In this document: one piece after another, positions 18,401-25,448 of the stretch | Numbering within the stretch: the first letter of the stretch is position 1 | Layout: every line of letters starts with the position of its first letter | NCBI RefSeq assembly: GCF_009604405.1 | Contig: NZ_WEGK01000019.1 | Location: forward strand, 1 to 64,000 | Origin: Nocardia macrotermitis | GTDB taxonomy: Bacteria > Actinomycetota > Actinomycetes > Mycobacteriales > Mycobacteriaceae | DNA: 64,000 nt | Direction: 5' to 3' | Program-made: the position numbers and the translations under genes | The notes under the pieces: generated by a model | The model's input: the letters and a program-made list of their open reading frames with translations, nothing else | What the model was told of the DNA's origin: nothing | Database searches by the model: none

Positions 18401-21400
18401 CACGGTCGACTGGGTGGTGTAGACATCGACGTCCGACTCCGCCAGCAGCGCGTGGAAGAGCAGCCCGGACTGCAACGGCGCCAACGGCCACACCTCGGCC
18501 AGCGCCGGATGATCCCGCTCCCACACCTCGATATCCGATTGACGCACCCGTACCAGCGGGAGGTCGGACGGTGTGCGTCCGCCCGCGTCCGGGCGTTGCG
18601 CATGTCGCGAAAGCGCGGTGAGTGCGTCCGTCCACAGCTGTGCGAGCTCCCGCACCCGGTCGCGGGAGATCACCCCGGTCGCGAATGCGAACGACGCGGT
18701 CAGCTCGGGCCCGGCCGCACCGTCGGCCACGATCGCGTTGATATCGATCACGCCGTTCGCGGGCATAGCCGAATCCATCTCGGCGGTCAGCTCGCCGAGA
18801 TCGTCGACCGGTGCCCAGCCCAGTTCGGCGAGTTCGGCGGGGATCTCGCCCGCGGTGACACGGCCCAGGTAATTGAAACCGATCTGCCCGGCTTCGGAGA
18901 TCCGCGCGGCGTCCGGATCGCGATATCGGAGCAGGCCGTAGCCGATGCCGTTGTCCGGCACGGCAAGTAGCTGTTCCTTGACCGACTTCACGACCGTCCC
19001 CAGGGCGGGTCCGCCCGCGAACGCGTCGTTGAGATCCACCCCACCCAGCTCCAACCGCACCGGGTACGCACTGGTGAACCAGCCGATCGTGCGAGAAAGG
19101 TCCGCCCCCGGCACGACTTGCTCTGCGCGGCCGTGACTTTCGAGCTTGATCACTGCCGAACCGCCCTGGTCCAGCCCACGCCATCGACTCAGTGCCAACG
19201 CCAGCGCCGACAGCAGCCCATCGCCGACACCGCCGTGATAGTGGCTCGGGATCGCGGTCAGCACGGACTCGGTCACCTCGGTCGGCACCGTCACCCGCAC
19301 GTGGTCGACGGTGGCGAGCGTATCGATCGCCGGATCGAGGGCCCGGGCGCCCAGCGGCGGGTCCTCGGTCTCGCAAACCCGTTGCCAGAACTCGAGTTCC
19401 GCGGCGCGGGCCGTCTCGGTCAGCGCATGTGCCCACCGTCGCATCGATGTGCCGTTGGCGGGCAGGGAAACCGGTTGACCCGCGATCAGCTGCGACCACG
19501 CCAGTGCCAGATCCGGGATGAGAATGCGCCACGAGACGCCGTCGACCACGAAATGGTGTGCGATCACGAGCAATACGTCACGACGTCCCGTGGCAGAGCC
19601 GGATTCCGACGCCGCGAAAGTGAACCAGACGAACTGCAACATCACCGCATTCGCCGGATCGAGCCGACCCAGCGCGTCGTCGTAGGCGGCGCTCGCTCGC
19701 CGGGACAACTCCGCGTCATCGATGTCCCCGGGCAACTCGACCCGGTGCACCAGCGCGTCGACATCGACCGCCCCACGCTCGAGCGCCTCGAAAGCCCAAC
19801 TCGCCGTATCCGATTCGCCCTCAGTCCCGGAATCCGCTTCGCTCTCGGGTCCGGGGGCTGCTTCGTTCTCGGGTCGGGGGACTGTTTCGTTCTCGGGTCG
19901 GGGGACTGCTTTGCTCTCGGGTCCGGGGGCTGTTTCGCCCTCGGACCCGGGAGACATCCGCAGCCGCGACCGCAACACATCGTGATGCGCGATCACCGCA
20001 TCGAGCGTCGCCACCAGCGTCTCACGATCGATCCCCGTCGGCAGCCGCAACGTCATCGACTGCGAAAACCGCTGCCACGAAGAACCATTGGCCAACGTAG
20101 CGGCCATGATCGGCATCAGCGGCATCTCCCCGACACCACCACCGGGCATTTCATCCAGCCGAATCTGCTCCGAATCCGAAGCGGCCGTGGCGATCTCGGC
20201 CAATGCGGCCACGGTTCGATGGTCGAACACATCGCGCGGCGTGAACACCACCCCGTGCCGCCGCGCCCGAACCGCCATCTGAATGGACAGAATCGAATCG
20301 CCACCCAGCGCGAAGAAGGAATCGTCGATCCCGACCCGCTCCACACCGAGCACCGCGGCGAACGCCTCCGCGATCACCGACTCGACTTCGCTACCGGGAG
20401 CACGGAATTCGGCCGTCGCGAAGGTCGGCTCCGGCAGCGCCGCCCGATCCACCTTGCCGACCGGCGTGAGCGGGATCTCGTCGAGCACCGTGATCGCGGT
20501 CGGCACCATGTACTCCGGCAGCCGCTCCGCGACGAACGCCGTGAGCTCGTCGACATCGGGAATCTCGCCTTCGCGCGGCACCACATACGAGACCAGCGCG
20601 GTGGCGCCCGACGGCAGCGTCCTGCCGACGGTGACAGCGAAGTCGATGCCCGGATGCGCGGTCAGCGCGGTGTCGATCTCGCCCAGTTCGATCCGGAAGC
20701 CACGGATCTTGATCTGGAAATCCGACCGGCCCAGATGTTCCAGAGTTCCGTCGATCTCGTTGCGCCGCACCAGATCCCCGGTTCGATACAGCCGCATCTC
20801 CGGCGTGTCGACCGCGCCGAACGGGTTGGCCACGAACCGTTCCGCGGTCAGCCCGGGACGCCCCAGATACCCCTGCGCCAGCGCCGGGCCCGACAGATAC
20901 AGCTCCCCGACACTGCCGTCCGGCGTCGGCCGCAACCGCGAATCCAGCACGATCGCCGCCACACCCGCGAGCGCGCTACCGATCGTCACCGGCCCCTCGG
21001 GCGGGATCGGGTCACTCAGCGTCGCCAGCACCGTCGCCTCGGTCGGGCCGTATCCGTTGACGAACCGTCGTCCGTCGCGCGCCCACCGCGCCACCAACTC
21101 CGGACCACAGCGGTCCCCGCCCACCTCGACCACCTCGAGATCGTCGAGCCCGTCCGGCTCCAACGAGGCGAGCGCACCCGGGGTCATCGACAGATGGGTG
21201 ACCCGCTCGCGGCGCAGCAGCTCGGCCAGCTCCGGGCCGCCGAACACGTCCGGAGGTACCACCACCAGCGTCGCGCCCACGGAGAAGGCCACCAGCAACT
21301 CCTCGACCGAAGCGTCGAAGCTGGGTGACGATGCGTGCAGCACCCGCGAATTCCGGCTCACCCGCAACGTTTCCCGCGTCGCGGCCACCAGACCACCGAG

Positions 21401-21994
21401 GCCGGTATGGGTGACCACGACCCCCTTCGGAGTTCCGGTCGACCCCGAGGTGTAGATGACGTACGCCGGATGCCGCGGATCGATGGGTCGGATGCGATCG
21501 AGGTAGGAGATCGGATGGTCCGGGTGGGCGGCGATGCGCGCGGCCTGCGCGGGATCGTCCAGTGCGATCCACTCCACCGCATCGCCCAGCGCCGCCCGAT
21601 GCGCCGACGAGGTCAACCCCAGTGCCGCTCCCGAATCCGCGACCATGTGCGCGATGCGTTCGGGCGGGTACGTCGGATCCACCGGTACGAACGCGGCACC
21701 CGCCTTGGCCGTCGCCCAGACCGCCACCACCGACTCGACGCCGCGTCGAAGCCCCAGGGCCACCGCGTCACCGGCGCCGATGCCGCGCTCGATCAGTGCC
21801 CGCGCCAGTCGCGAGGACGCGGCGTCCAGCTCCCGATAGGTCAGTTGCCGTTGGTCGGCCGGATCGCCCGAAGGATTGAAACGGATTGCGATGTCATCGG
21901 GTTCGGATTCCGCCGCGGCCGTGAGGAGATTCGCCAACAGCGGAATATGTGACCGACGATTGCGAGAATGTGGCGACCGACCACGTCGTGCCAT
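12416..21994 (-). CDS. nonribosomal peptide synthetase, A-T-E-C-A-T-C-A(truncated), no thioesterase
   Basis: A 3192-residue assembly-line enzyme. Domain order by approximate residue: A1 (20-540, P-loop YTSGSTGTPKGV); T1 (around 565, FFALGGDSILS); E (615-1115, HHFVVDGVSWRIL and NYLG); C2 (1130-1560, HHILLDGWSMP); A2 (1580-2230, P-loop FTSGSTGRPKGV); T2 (around 2278, FFALGGNSLV); C3 (2330-2770, HHICADGASM); A3 (2790-3192). A3 has a degenerate P-loop, TSGSSEVVTV without the Lys, and stops at GYGPATA, the A5 core, so its C-terminal half, carrier domain and release domain are missing. My reading of specificity residues is D-A-E-S-E-G-G-V-L for A1 and D-M-W-D-I-G-L-V-S for A2; I assign no substrate. 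E after T1 implies a D-residue starter. Three repeat expansions lie inside (see repeats). ATG 21994 has AGGGG seven bases upstream; ATG 22015 is an alternative. No MbtH or transporter is adjacent. Confidence 0.9.
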   Translation of the reverse strand: MARRGRSPHSRNRRSHIPLLANLLTAAAESEPDDIAIRFNPSGDPADQRQLTYRELDAASSRLARALIERGIGAGDAVALGLRRGVESVVAVWATAKAGAAFVPVDPTYPPERIAHMVADSGAALGLTSSAHRAALGDAVEWIALDDPAQAARIAAHPDHPISYLDRIRPIDPRHPAYVIYTSGSTGTPKGVVVTHTGLGGLVAATRETLRVSRNSRVLHASSPSFDASVEELLVAFSVGATLVVVPPDVFGGPELAELLRRERVTHLSMTPGALASLEPDGLDDLEVVEVGGDRCGPELVARWARDGRRFVNGYGPTEATVLATLSDPIPPEGPVTIGSALAGVAAIVLDSRLRPTPDGSVGELYLSGPALAQGYLGRPGLTAERFVANPFGAVDTPEMRLYRTGDLVRRNEIDGTLEHLGRSDFQIKIRGFRIELGEIDTALTAHPGIDFAVTVGRTLPSGATALVSYVVPREGEIPDVDELTAFVAERLPEYMVPTAITVLDEIPLTPVGKVDRAALPEPTFATAEFRAPGSEVESVIAEAFAAVLGVERVGIDDSFFALGGDSILSIQMAVRARRHGVVFTPRDVFDHRTVAALAEIATAASDSEQIRLDEMPGGGVGEMPLMPIMAATLANGSSWQRFSQSMTLRLPTGIDRETLVATLDAVIAHHDVLRSRLRMSPGSEGETAPGPESKAVPRPENETVPRPENEAAPGPESEADSGTEGESDTASWAFEALERGAVDVDALVHRVELPGDIDDAELSRRASAAYDDALGRLDPANAVMLQFVWFTFAASESGSATGRRDVLLVIAHHFVVDGVSWRILIPDLALAWSQLIAGQPVSLPANGTSMRRWAHALTETARAAELEFWQRVCETEDPPLGARALDPAIDTLATVDHVRVTVPTEVTESVLTAIPSHYHGGVGDGLLSALALALSRWRGLDQGGSAVIKLESHGRAEQVVPGADLSRTIGWFTSAYPVRLELGGVDLNDAFAGGPALGTVVKSVKEQLLAVPDNGIGYGLLRYRDPDAARISEAGQIGFNYLGRVTAGEIPAELAELGWAPVDDLGELTAEMDSAMPANGVIDINAIVADGAAGPELTASFAFATGVISRDRVRELAQLWTDALTALSRHAQRPDAGGRTPSDLPLVRVRQSDIEVWERDHPALAEVWPLAPLQSGLLFHALLAESDVDVYTTQSTVDLTGELDPARLRIAAQAMLDRYPNLRTAFVTDSNGTAVQLVMSRSEAQWREVDLTGLPVSDRRAELQRSVDEDRGHHFDLAVAPLLRFTLYRLGAGTEDIAAQQQWRLVITSHHILLDGWSMPLLLRDLLLLYATRGDQSGLPRVAPYRGYLQWLAGRDHEASLRTWANALAGLDEPTLLATPPRPGERTLINRLHTEIDPARTRRITERAAALGVTVNTVLQAAWGLLLGRLTGRDDVVFGATVSGRPAELPGVESMVGLFINTLPVRVRAHAQHPLDEFLRDVQRDQASLLDHHQIGLSEIQRIAGAAAQFDTLLVFESYPVDREAIAATSSIDGMSVTGVHLADDTHYPLTLVVTAGSTIEITWRYLQTRFTADEVETTAARLARVLDALSGATVPTLGDIDILLDDAERNRILLDWNNTRHPLEPELLLDGYRRAVATYPNRIAISYENSELTYQQFDERANRLARHLISQGVGPNTLVALAIHRSPELLIGMYAILTAGGAYVPIDPDHPTDRITYILHTTQPVCILTTDSTPVPQGIPVQRNDSDDLEELEDKPAQASELSHPAHTVNPAGGLSASGATGRPKGTVITGPTPPPEGILLPRNDFDDQIGFDGTTAQVSELSHPARTDDPEDIASTSGPTGQPKGVADSVPVPEGIPVLRIDSDDLGGYDGAPVRAAELLRPVRVDDLAYVLFTSGSTGRPKGVAATHRAVGNHLAWMGDRHPLGPDDVYLLKAPTTFDMSVWACFLPLRVGAKLVVSTPDGHRDPAYLAEIITAQGVTATDFVPSMLAEFAGQVDAGSIASLRHVINGGEVLTAETVAAVHALCDARVHNLYGPTETAVSITSHTASGEERTAVPIGTPGWNCRVYVLDSRLRPVPVGVRGELYLAGDQLARGYVSRAALTAERFVATPFGDGERMYRTGDLVTWRADGVLEYLGRTDFQVKFRGQRIELGEIESALVALPSVRQAVVAVLPSQLGDQLVGYVVPTPDVPYDTADTLAALARTLPAYMIPATIVELAEFPRNTSGKVDRRMLPHPEFGGREFRAPGTPAEEIVAGIFAEVLGVEQVGAADDFFALGGNSLVATRAVARLSAALGTRVPVRALFDRPVVADLAAGIVPGGDTTERPELRAVERGEFIPLSLAQLRMWVLNRIEPESPAYNIPFALHLRGALDTPALAQAVHDVLERHEALRTRYPEGPDGQPFQQILSVAEALPHGLPIEHATVDVLHRIAELATTGFDVTAEPPVRIRLFSDRDEHVLVVVAHHICADGASMAPLARDLTTAYLARVAGDAPGWAPLAVQVADFAIWQHAAVGVEDDPDSVAARQLAYWQRVLAGISGAALLPLDHPRPARASQRGASLAFSVPADVHTRLTQLAQEHNSSLFMVVHAALAVLLARLSGGSDIAIGTPIAGRGAAALDDLVGMFVNTLALRTTVDRSAPFAALVDTVREVDLTGFAHADIPFERVVDAVLPGRVGGANPLFQVMLSFQNTESPIFELPGLTVSGLDTGEVTAKFDLEVIVDPQHREDGVRDQLLIVLTYATDLFDEPTVHSLGRRFERILTGVATDPQLLVGDIDVLDADERDRALVAAEPLPAEPEEIELLPDLLTAAADHNPDGVAVIVDDSTRELDRLDYLELDEQSNRLAHLLLERGVGPGDLVAIGMPRSVSTVLAIWAALKTGAAVVPMDLESLTDPSADVPTNTTQGLTASSTGLPIDAALRQTASSTDLPVNAALRQTASSTDLPVNAALRQTASSTDLPTDRALGPTAPSTNLPTDTALGRTGPNADLSAAATLGLTVSGVELPDGLPWLTIDTDEFARQLADRSSAPITDADRPRTLRPDDPACVVRTSGSSEVVTVRQAALAGFCAELPGRFRVTSSSRTLLFAPLASEVSMLELLLAVGGGATLVVAAPTVDNEKELATLLRRQRVSHAVLTAADLAAIDPDGLGRLRVVITEDPTGAPDLVRRWAIPIAGGRTREIHRGYGPATA
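13053..13277 (-). repeat. 45-bp tandem array inside NRPS domain A3
   Basis: Units start at 13053, 13098, 13143, 13188 and 13233; those at 13143 and 13188 are almost identical, and degenerate copies continue on both sides (about 13008-13322). Each encodes a 15-residue unit like ASSTDLPVNAALRQT. The array sits between the A2 and A3 core motifs of the adenylation fold. Confidence 0.93.
16262..16792 (-). repeat. triplicated 177-bp segment carrying the ATP-binding loop of NRPS domain A2
   Basis: Three in-register 59-residue copies in the NRPS reading order: 16792-16616, 16615-16439 and 16438-16262. Copies open with TPVPQGIPV, PTPPPEGILL and VPVPEGIPVL and end with loops SGATGRPKG, SGPTGQPKG and SGSTGRPKG. 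Only the last has the full DLAYVLFTSGSTG context, so it is presumably the working loop. Confidence 0.93.
19818..19961 (-). repeat. 24-bp tandem array inside NRPS epimerization domain
   Basis: Six units start every 24 bases at 19818, 19842, 19866, 19890, 19914 and 19938. Each encodes eight residues such as PGPESEAA or PRPENETV, an acidic, proline-rich loop near the N-terminal third of the E domain, before the HHFVVDG motif. Confidence 0.92.
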
Positions 21995-22364
21995 GCCCAG
22001 GCCCCTTTCGTACATCCCCGACCTGGTGCACCACCTTCAAGCTGATTGTGGCGAAGCCATTACAACATGAAAAAGTGGTATTTCGGAAGATGGTACTTCC
22101 GGTGGCACACAGCTTTGTTCCCACGGCTGGAGCAGGTCACAAGCAGGGCACTACCGGCGCGCGGCCCGATAACAGGCGCGCACGACGGCACGGGAACAAC
22201 GCGAGTCCGGCGGTAAATCCGTGTTCGGAAACCACGGTTGAATAAACGGCGAACAAGCCCCCGGGTTCGGGGGCAATACCCATCGCCGCAAATGACTCGA
22301 CAGAATATCGAGTCAGCGGCAATGCGTGGCCGACTTCCACCGCAGTGGAAGTCGCGGCCGCTGC
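21995..22364. other. NRPS upstream region
   Basis: 370 bases, richer in A/T than its surroundings, between the NRPS start and the stop of the Rv3311-like gene transcribed in the same direction. It must hold the NRPS promoter, unless readthrough serves. A dyad at 22084-22101 is annotated separately. I see no gene in it. Confidence 0.5.
22084..22101. promoter_or_regulatory. inverted repeat, possible operator upstream of the NRPS gene
   Basis: CGGAAGATGGTACTTCCG has perfect 6-base arms with a 6-base centre. It lies about 90 bases before the NRPS start inside the A/T-rich spacer. The binding protein is unknown. Confidence 0.4.
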
Positions 22365-23618
22365 CTAATCCTTGTGCAGCCGGGTTTCGAAGGCACGCTC
22401 CAGCACCCGCCACGCCTCGGCCTCGGCGGCGAAGGGAGCGCTGGGAGCCAACCGGCCCGGGTCCGGCTCGAGCAGGTACGAGACGTACGAGCCGAGCGAG
22501 GTGGACTTGGCCAGCGCCTGTTCCACGGCGTCGTCGCCGGCGTAATCGGCTGCGTCGGTGAACAATTCGACCGCGAGATCGAGCTGATCGAGATCGACCG
22601 ACTCGGGCCCCTCGGCCAGATCGTCGGCCAGGCCGGGCAGCACGTAGACGTTCTCGTCGGAGACCTCCACCTCCAGCGACCCGTCGATCGCCGCGGTGTG
22701 TACCTCCGCGTACGTGCTCACCGCGGCCAGATCGTGATCGTGGTCGTCGGCCAGGTAGCGGGCCAGGGCGCGTTCGGAACCGAACACCGTGATCTGGCCG
22801 TTGCTGCCGAGGAACACCGGCTCGTCGTCGAGATAACAGCGCAGCGTGAAGAGCTGGCCCTCGGAGGTGACGATCCGGACCGGGTCGATGCCGACGCCGT
22901 GCCAGAAGGTCTCCTCCTCGTCTTCGGCGTCCTCGTCCTCCGCGTCGAGGTCGACCTGCTCGATCTCGTCGTCCTCGTCGTTCTCGGCCGCGTCCTCGGC
23001 GTCGACGATGTTCTGTTCCGCCGCAAGCAGTTCGGCCTCGGCGACGGCCACCGCGTCGGCGTCCACCTCCGGCGATTTCACCACCGCGTCGATGGCGTCC
23101 ACGACCTCGTCCCAATCCTTGACGATGGCCGCGCCGATCCGGCCCCACAGCTCCTCGCCCTCGCGACCGTAGAAGGCCGTCATGCCCGAGGACAGCGTGC
23201 CGATCTCGGTGTGCGAGTCGAAGAACTTGGTCACCACCTCGAGCTCGCACACGTCACCGATGGTGCGGGCCATGTCGAGCGTCGCGTCGAGCTCGGCGAT
23301 GGCCTCCGGATCGGGATCGCCCGCGGCCAGCTCCGGCACCGCGACCAGATCGAAGACGTGATCGTCCTCGGGCTCCAGTTCGGCCGCCGACAATCCGGCG
23401 ATGACCTTCCAGGACGGATGGTCGACCAGATCGTTGTCGTCGTTGGTCCGGATGAACGCGACCAGCTCCGCGACCGAGTCGAAACCGTACAGTGCCTCCT
23501 CGTGTCCGAGGAATGCCTCCCACTCGTCCTCACCGTCGCGCCAGCGCGGTGCCCATAGGGTGACGAGATCGCCGTCGGTCAGGCCGAGCTCGATCGGGAC
23601 GATGTCTCCAGAAGCCAT
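22365..23618 (-). CDS. conserved actinobacterial protein, Rv3311-like
   Basis: A 417-residue soluble acidic protein of unknown function. It matches, from memory, the mycobacterial protein encoded between upp and add (Rv3311), a position consistent with this locus. The N-terminus IVPIELGLTDGDLVTLWAPR and the central EEEETFW-like region followed by GIDPVRI look conserved. A linker of about 40 residues rich in Asp and Glu (for example DAEDEDAEDEEE) lies near residue 220. No membrane segment or catalytic motif is evident. It lies 33 bases downstream of the type VII-linked operon on the same strand and may be its last transcribed gene. Confidence 0.8.
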   Translation of the reverse strand: MASGDIVPIELGLTDGDLVTLWAPRWRDGEDEWEAFLGHEEALYGFDSVAELVAFIRTNDDNDLVDHPSWKVIAGLSAAELEPEDDHVFDLVAVPELAAGDPDPEAIAELDATLDMARTIGDVCELEVVTKFFDSHTEIGTLSSGMTAFYGREGEELWGRIGAAIVKDWDEVVDAIDAVVKSPEVDADAVAVAEAELLAAEQNIVDAEDAAENDEDDEIEQVDLDAEDEDAEDEEETFWHGVGIDPVRIVTSEGQLFTLRCYLDDEPVFLGSNGQITVFGSERALARYLADDHDHDLAAVSTYAEVHTAAIDGSLEVEVSDENVYVLPGLADDLAEGPESVDLDQLDLAVELFTDAADYAGDDAVEQALAKSTSLGSYVSYLLEPDPGRLAPSAPFAAEAEAWRVLERAFETRLHKD

Positions 23619-23651
23619 GACCGTGAGCCTATCGACCCTGCGCCTGTGGCA

Positions 23652-23984
23652 CTATTCGGCCCGCCCCCCAACATTTCCCGGCTGCTGTGTGGTGAAGCTC
23701 GAGTTGAGCGTCGCCACGACCTTGGAGCGCTGTTCGCCCGCATCCTGGGCCGCCTGGGTGCACGCCTGGATGATGGCCTGCCCCACCTCGGCGGGCGGGC
23801 GCGAGGTGATCGACTCGGCCAGGCGCAGGCCGACCAGGGCGCCGTCGCTGTTCACCTCGACGCTGACCAGTCCGTCCTCGCTGGTGTGCTTGCCGCGCAC
23901 CTGTCCGAGGCCCTGCAGTGCGGCCTCCAGGGCCTCGAGCTTGTCGGTCGCCGCGGCGACCAGCGCGTCCATCTCGGCACTCAT
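23652..23984 (-). CDS. YbaB/EbfC-like protein, type VII secretion-associated (EspL-like)
   Basis: A 110-residue protein with the YbaB/EbfC fold pattern: an N-terminal amphipathic helix (ATDKLEALEAALQGLGQVRG), a central strand pair (DGLVSVEVNSDGALVGLRL) and a C-terminal helix (VGQAIIQACTQAAQDAGEQR). General YbaB proteins bind DNA. In ESX-1 loci of mycobacteria a YbaB-like protein (EspL) instead accompanies secreted substrates. Its position at the end of an operon with an EspC-like protein favours the second role here. The preceding gene ends five bases before its start. Confidence 0.75.
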   Translation of the reverse strand: MSAEMDALVAAATDKLEALEAALQGLGQVRGKHTSEDGLVSVEVNSDGALVGLRLAESITSRPPAEVGQAIIQACTQAAQDAGEQRSKVVATLNSSFTTQQPGNVGGRAE

Positions 23985-23988
23985 CTGC

Positions 23989-24336
23989 TCAGACCTGCCT
24001 CATCCAGCTCGTCGGTCCGGTGTCCTCGTCGTCCATCCGATCCAGCTCGTCCACTGCGGTGCGGCGGGTGGGCAGGCCGAGCTTGTCGAGGATCTCCTCG
24101 GGCATCCCCGACTCGGCCAGCAACTCCCGGCGACGCGCCTTGGCCACGATCGCCGACCGCTTGGTCAGGCGCAGGATCTCGGCGGCCAGAGCCTGTGCGC
24201 CGTAACGGTATTCGCTGCGCTCGAACTTGATCTCCACCGGCATGCCCTGATCGGTCGCCCGCACGGTGATGGTGCCCGAACGATTGGTGCTCGAGGCGAC
24301 CGTGACGTTCGGGATGTCCTGCTGCGGCGCGCTCAT
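23989..24336 (-). CDS. small conserved protein, type VII secretion-associated
   Basis: A 115-residue protein with a beta-rich N-terminal half (TVASSTNRSGTITVRATDQG, then MPVEIKFERSEYRYG) and a helical middle (AQALAAEILRLTKRSAIVAK). The C-terminus is acidic. The pattern resembles the EspD/EspH-type (DUF2694) accessory proteins of ESX loci, but I am not certain of that match. Its start overlaps the stop of the upstream hydrolase gene by four bases, so it is made in step with it; a chaperone or adaptor role is inferred. Confidence 0.7.
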   Translation of the reverse strand: MSAPQQDIPNVTVASSTNRSGTITVRATDQGMPVEIKFERSEYRYGAQALAAEILRLTKRSAIVAKARRRELLAESGMPEEILDKLGLPTRRTAVDELDRMDDEDTGPTSWMRQV

Positions 24337-25448
24337 GACGTGGGCCTGTAGAAGCCGTGGAACGCCATTCCCATGTTCTCCGTTCGAATCGCGTCGATCT
24401 GCACCGGATCTCCGGCCTCGACCATCTTTCCGTTACCCACCACCATCGCGACGTGACCATCCCAGATGGCCAGATCGCCCGGCTCCACATCGCCGGGGCT
24501 GACCTGCGTCGCGCCCTGGCTCTGATCGGCCGCCAGCCGCGGCAGGTCGACCCCCGCCTCGCCGTACGCGTACTTGGTCAGACCACTGCAATCCAGGCCC
24601 TGGCCGGGGGTGTTACCACCCCAGACGTACGGGGTGCCGCAGCATTTGATCGCCGCGTTCACCGCCGTGGCGGCCTTCTGGTTGGGCGCCTCGACCTTGG
24701 TGCCGTCGGGCAGCGTGATCATCACGCCGCCGTTCTTGGTGGTCTTGTTGTCGGTGCTGCTGTTGGACGCGGTGGAGGTCTTCGAATCCTTGGAGGCGTT
24801 CTTGGTCAGCGAGCTGACCGTCGAGCCGCCGCTGGACAATACGCCGCTGAGCAGCGAGGACGCCGTCTCCGCACCGCTGCTGGCCTGCGAGATCAGCGAG
24901 GCGGTGTTGACCGGGGTGCCGACCGTGGAGGGGCTGGACGGGGCCGGGGTCAGCTGCGTCATCGACGCGGTGTGCGTATCGAGATCCGACCGCACCTGGC
25001 CGACCACGCCGACCGCCTGGCCGAAATGATCGATCGCCGAGGTGACCACCGTGGTCAGGCCGACGGGCGTGGTGGCCGCGGGGCCGAGCACGTTCACCTG
25101 GTGCACGAAATCCTGCAGGATGCCGGCGAGTTTCTGCTGCCCGGTCTGCACCGTGGACGCGGCCTGGCTGACCACATCGGCCATGTTGGTGCCGCGATCG
25201 GAGATGTTCGCCGCCGAGGTCTGCACCTGCATGGCCTTGTCCATGGCGGCGTCACCGGCGCGGCTGTTCCACGCGTTGGTCATCTGGTTGATGCTGGTGC
25301 TGCCGGCCTTGTGGATGCCGTCCAACGTGGTGGAGGTCTGCCGCAGCGCGTCGGCGGGGCCGCCGTTGGGCATGACCCCGGTGCCGAAACTGGCGACCAG
25401 ATCCACCAGCGGCTTGGCCAGCGCGTCGAGGTCGATCCCGGCGATCAT
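24333..25448 (-). CDS. NlpC/P60 (C40) peptidoglycan hydrolase with N-terminal WXG100-like domain
   Basis: A 371-residue predicted secreted endopeptidase. The N-terminal 170 residues form a helical region with TNAWNSRAGDAAMDKAMQVQ, recalling the W-x-G helix-hairpin of ESX substrates; there is no classical signal peptide. A Ser/Thr/Lys-rich linker (about 170-250) leads to an NlpC/P60 domain with the catalytic Cys in GQGLDCSGLTKYAYGEAG and the His in WDGHVAMVVGNG. Such enzymes cut gamma-D-Glu-DAP bonds in peptidoglycan. Its ATG overlaps the stop of the EspC-like gene (ATGA). I infer export through a type VII system together with that partner. Confidence 0.85.
   Translation of the reverse strand: MIAGIDLDALAKPLVDLVASFGTGVMPNGGPADALRQTSTTLDGIHKAGSTSINQMTNAWNSRAGDAAMDKAMQVQTSAANISDRGTNMADVVSQAASTVQTGQQKLAGILQDFVHQVNVLGPAATTPVGLTTVVTSAIDHFGQAVGVVGQVRSDLDTHTASMTQLTPAPSSPSTVGTPVNTASLISQASSGAETASSLLSGVLSSGGSTVSSLTKNASKDSKTSTASNSSTDNKTTKNGGVMITLPDGTKVEAPNQKAATAVNAAIKCCGTPYVWGGNTPGQGLDCSGLTKYAYGEAGVDLPRLAADQSQGATQVSPGDVEPGDLAIWDGHVAMVVGNGKMVEAGDPVQIDAIRTENMGMAFHGFYRPTS

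Noticed and set aside
19118..21328. 736-codon plus-strand frame over the NRPS gene
   Set aside because: Composition is antisense-like (Arg, His, Gln rich) and the NRPS domains on the minus strand are unambiguous.
12416..21994. NRPS as part of a mycobactin/nocobactin siderophore pathway
   Set aside because: No salicylate synthase, oxazoline-forming cyclisation domain, lysine N-oxygenase or PKS genes nearby, and the domain order does not fit.
23652..23984. YbaB-like gene as the housekeeping nucleoid protein
   Set aside because: Housekeeping ybaB normally sits with dnaX and recR; here it ends a type VII-linked operon.
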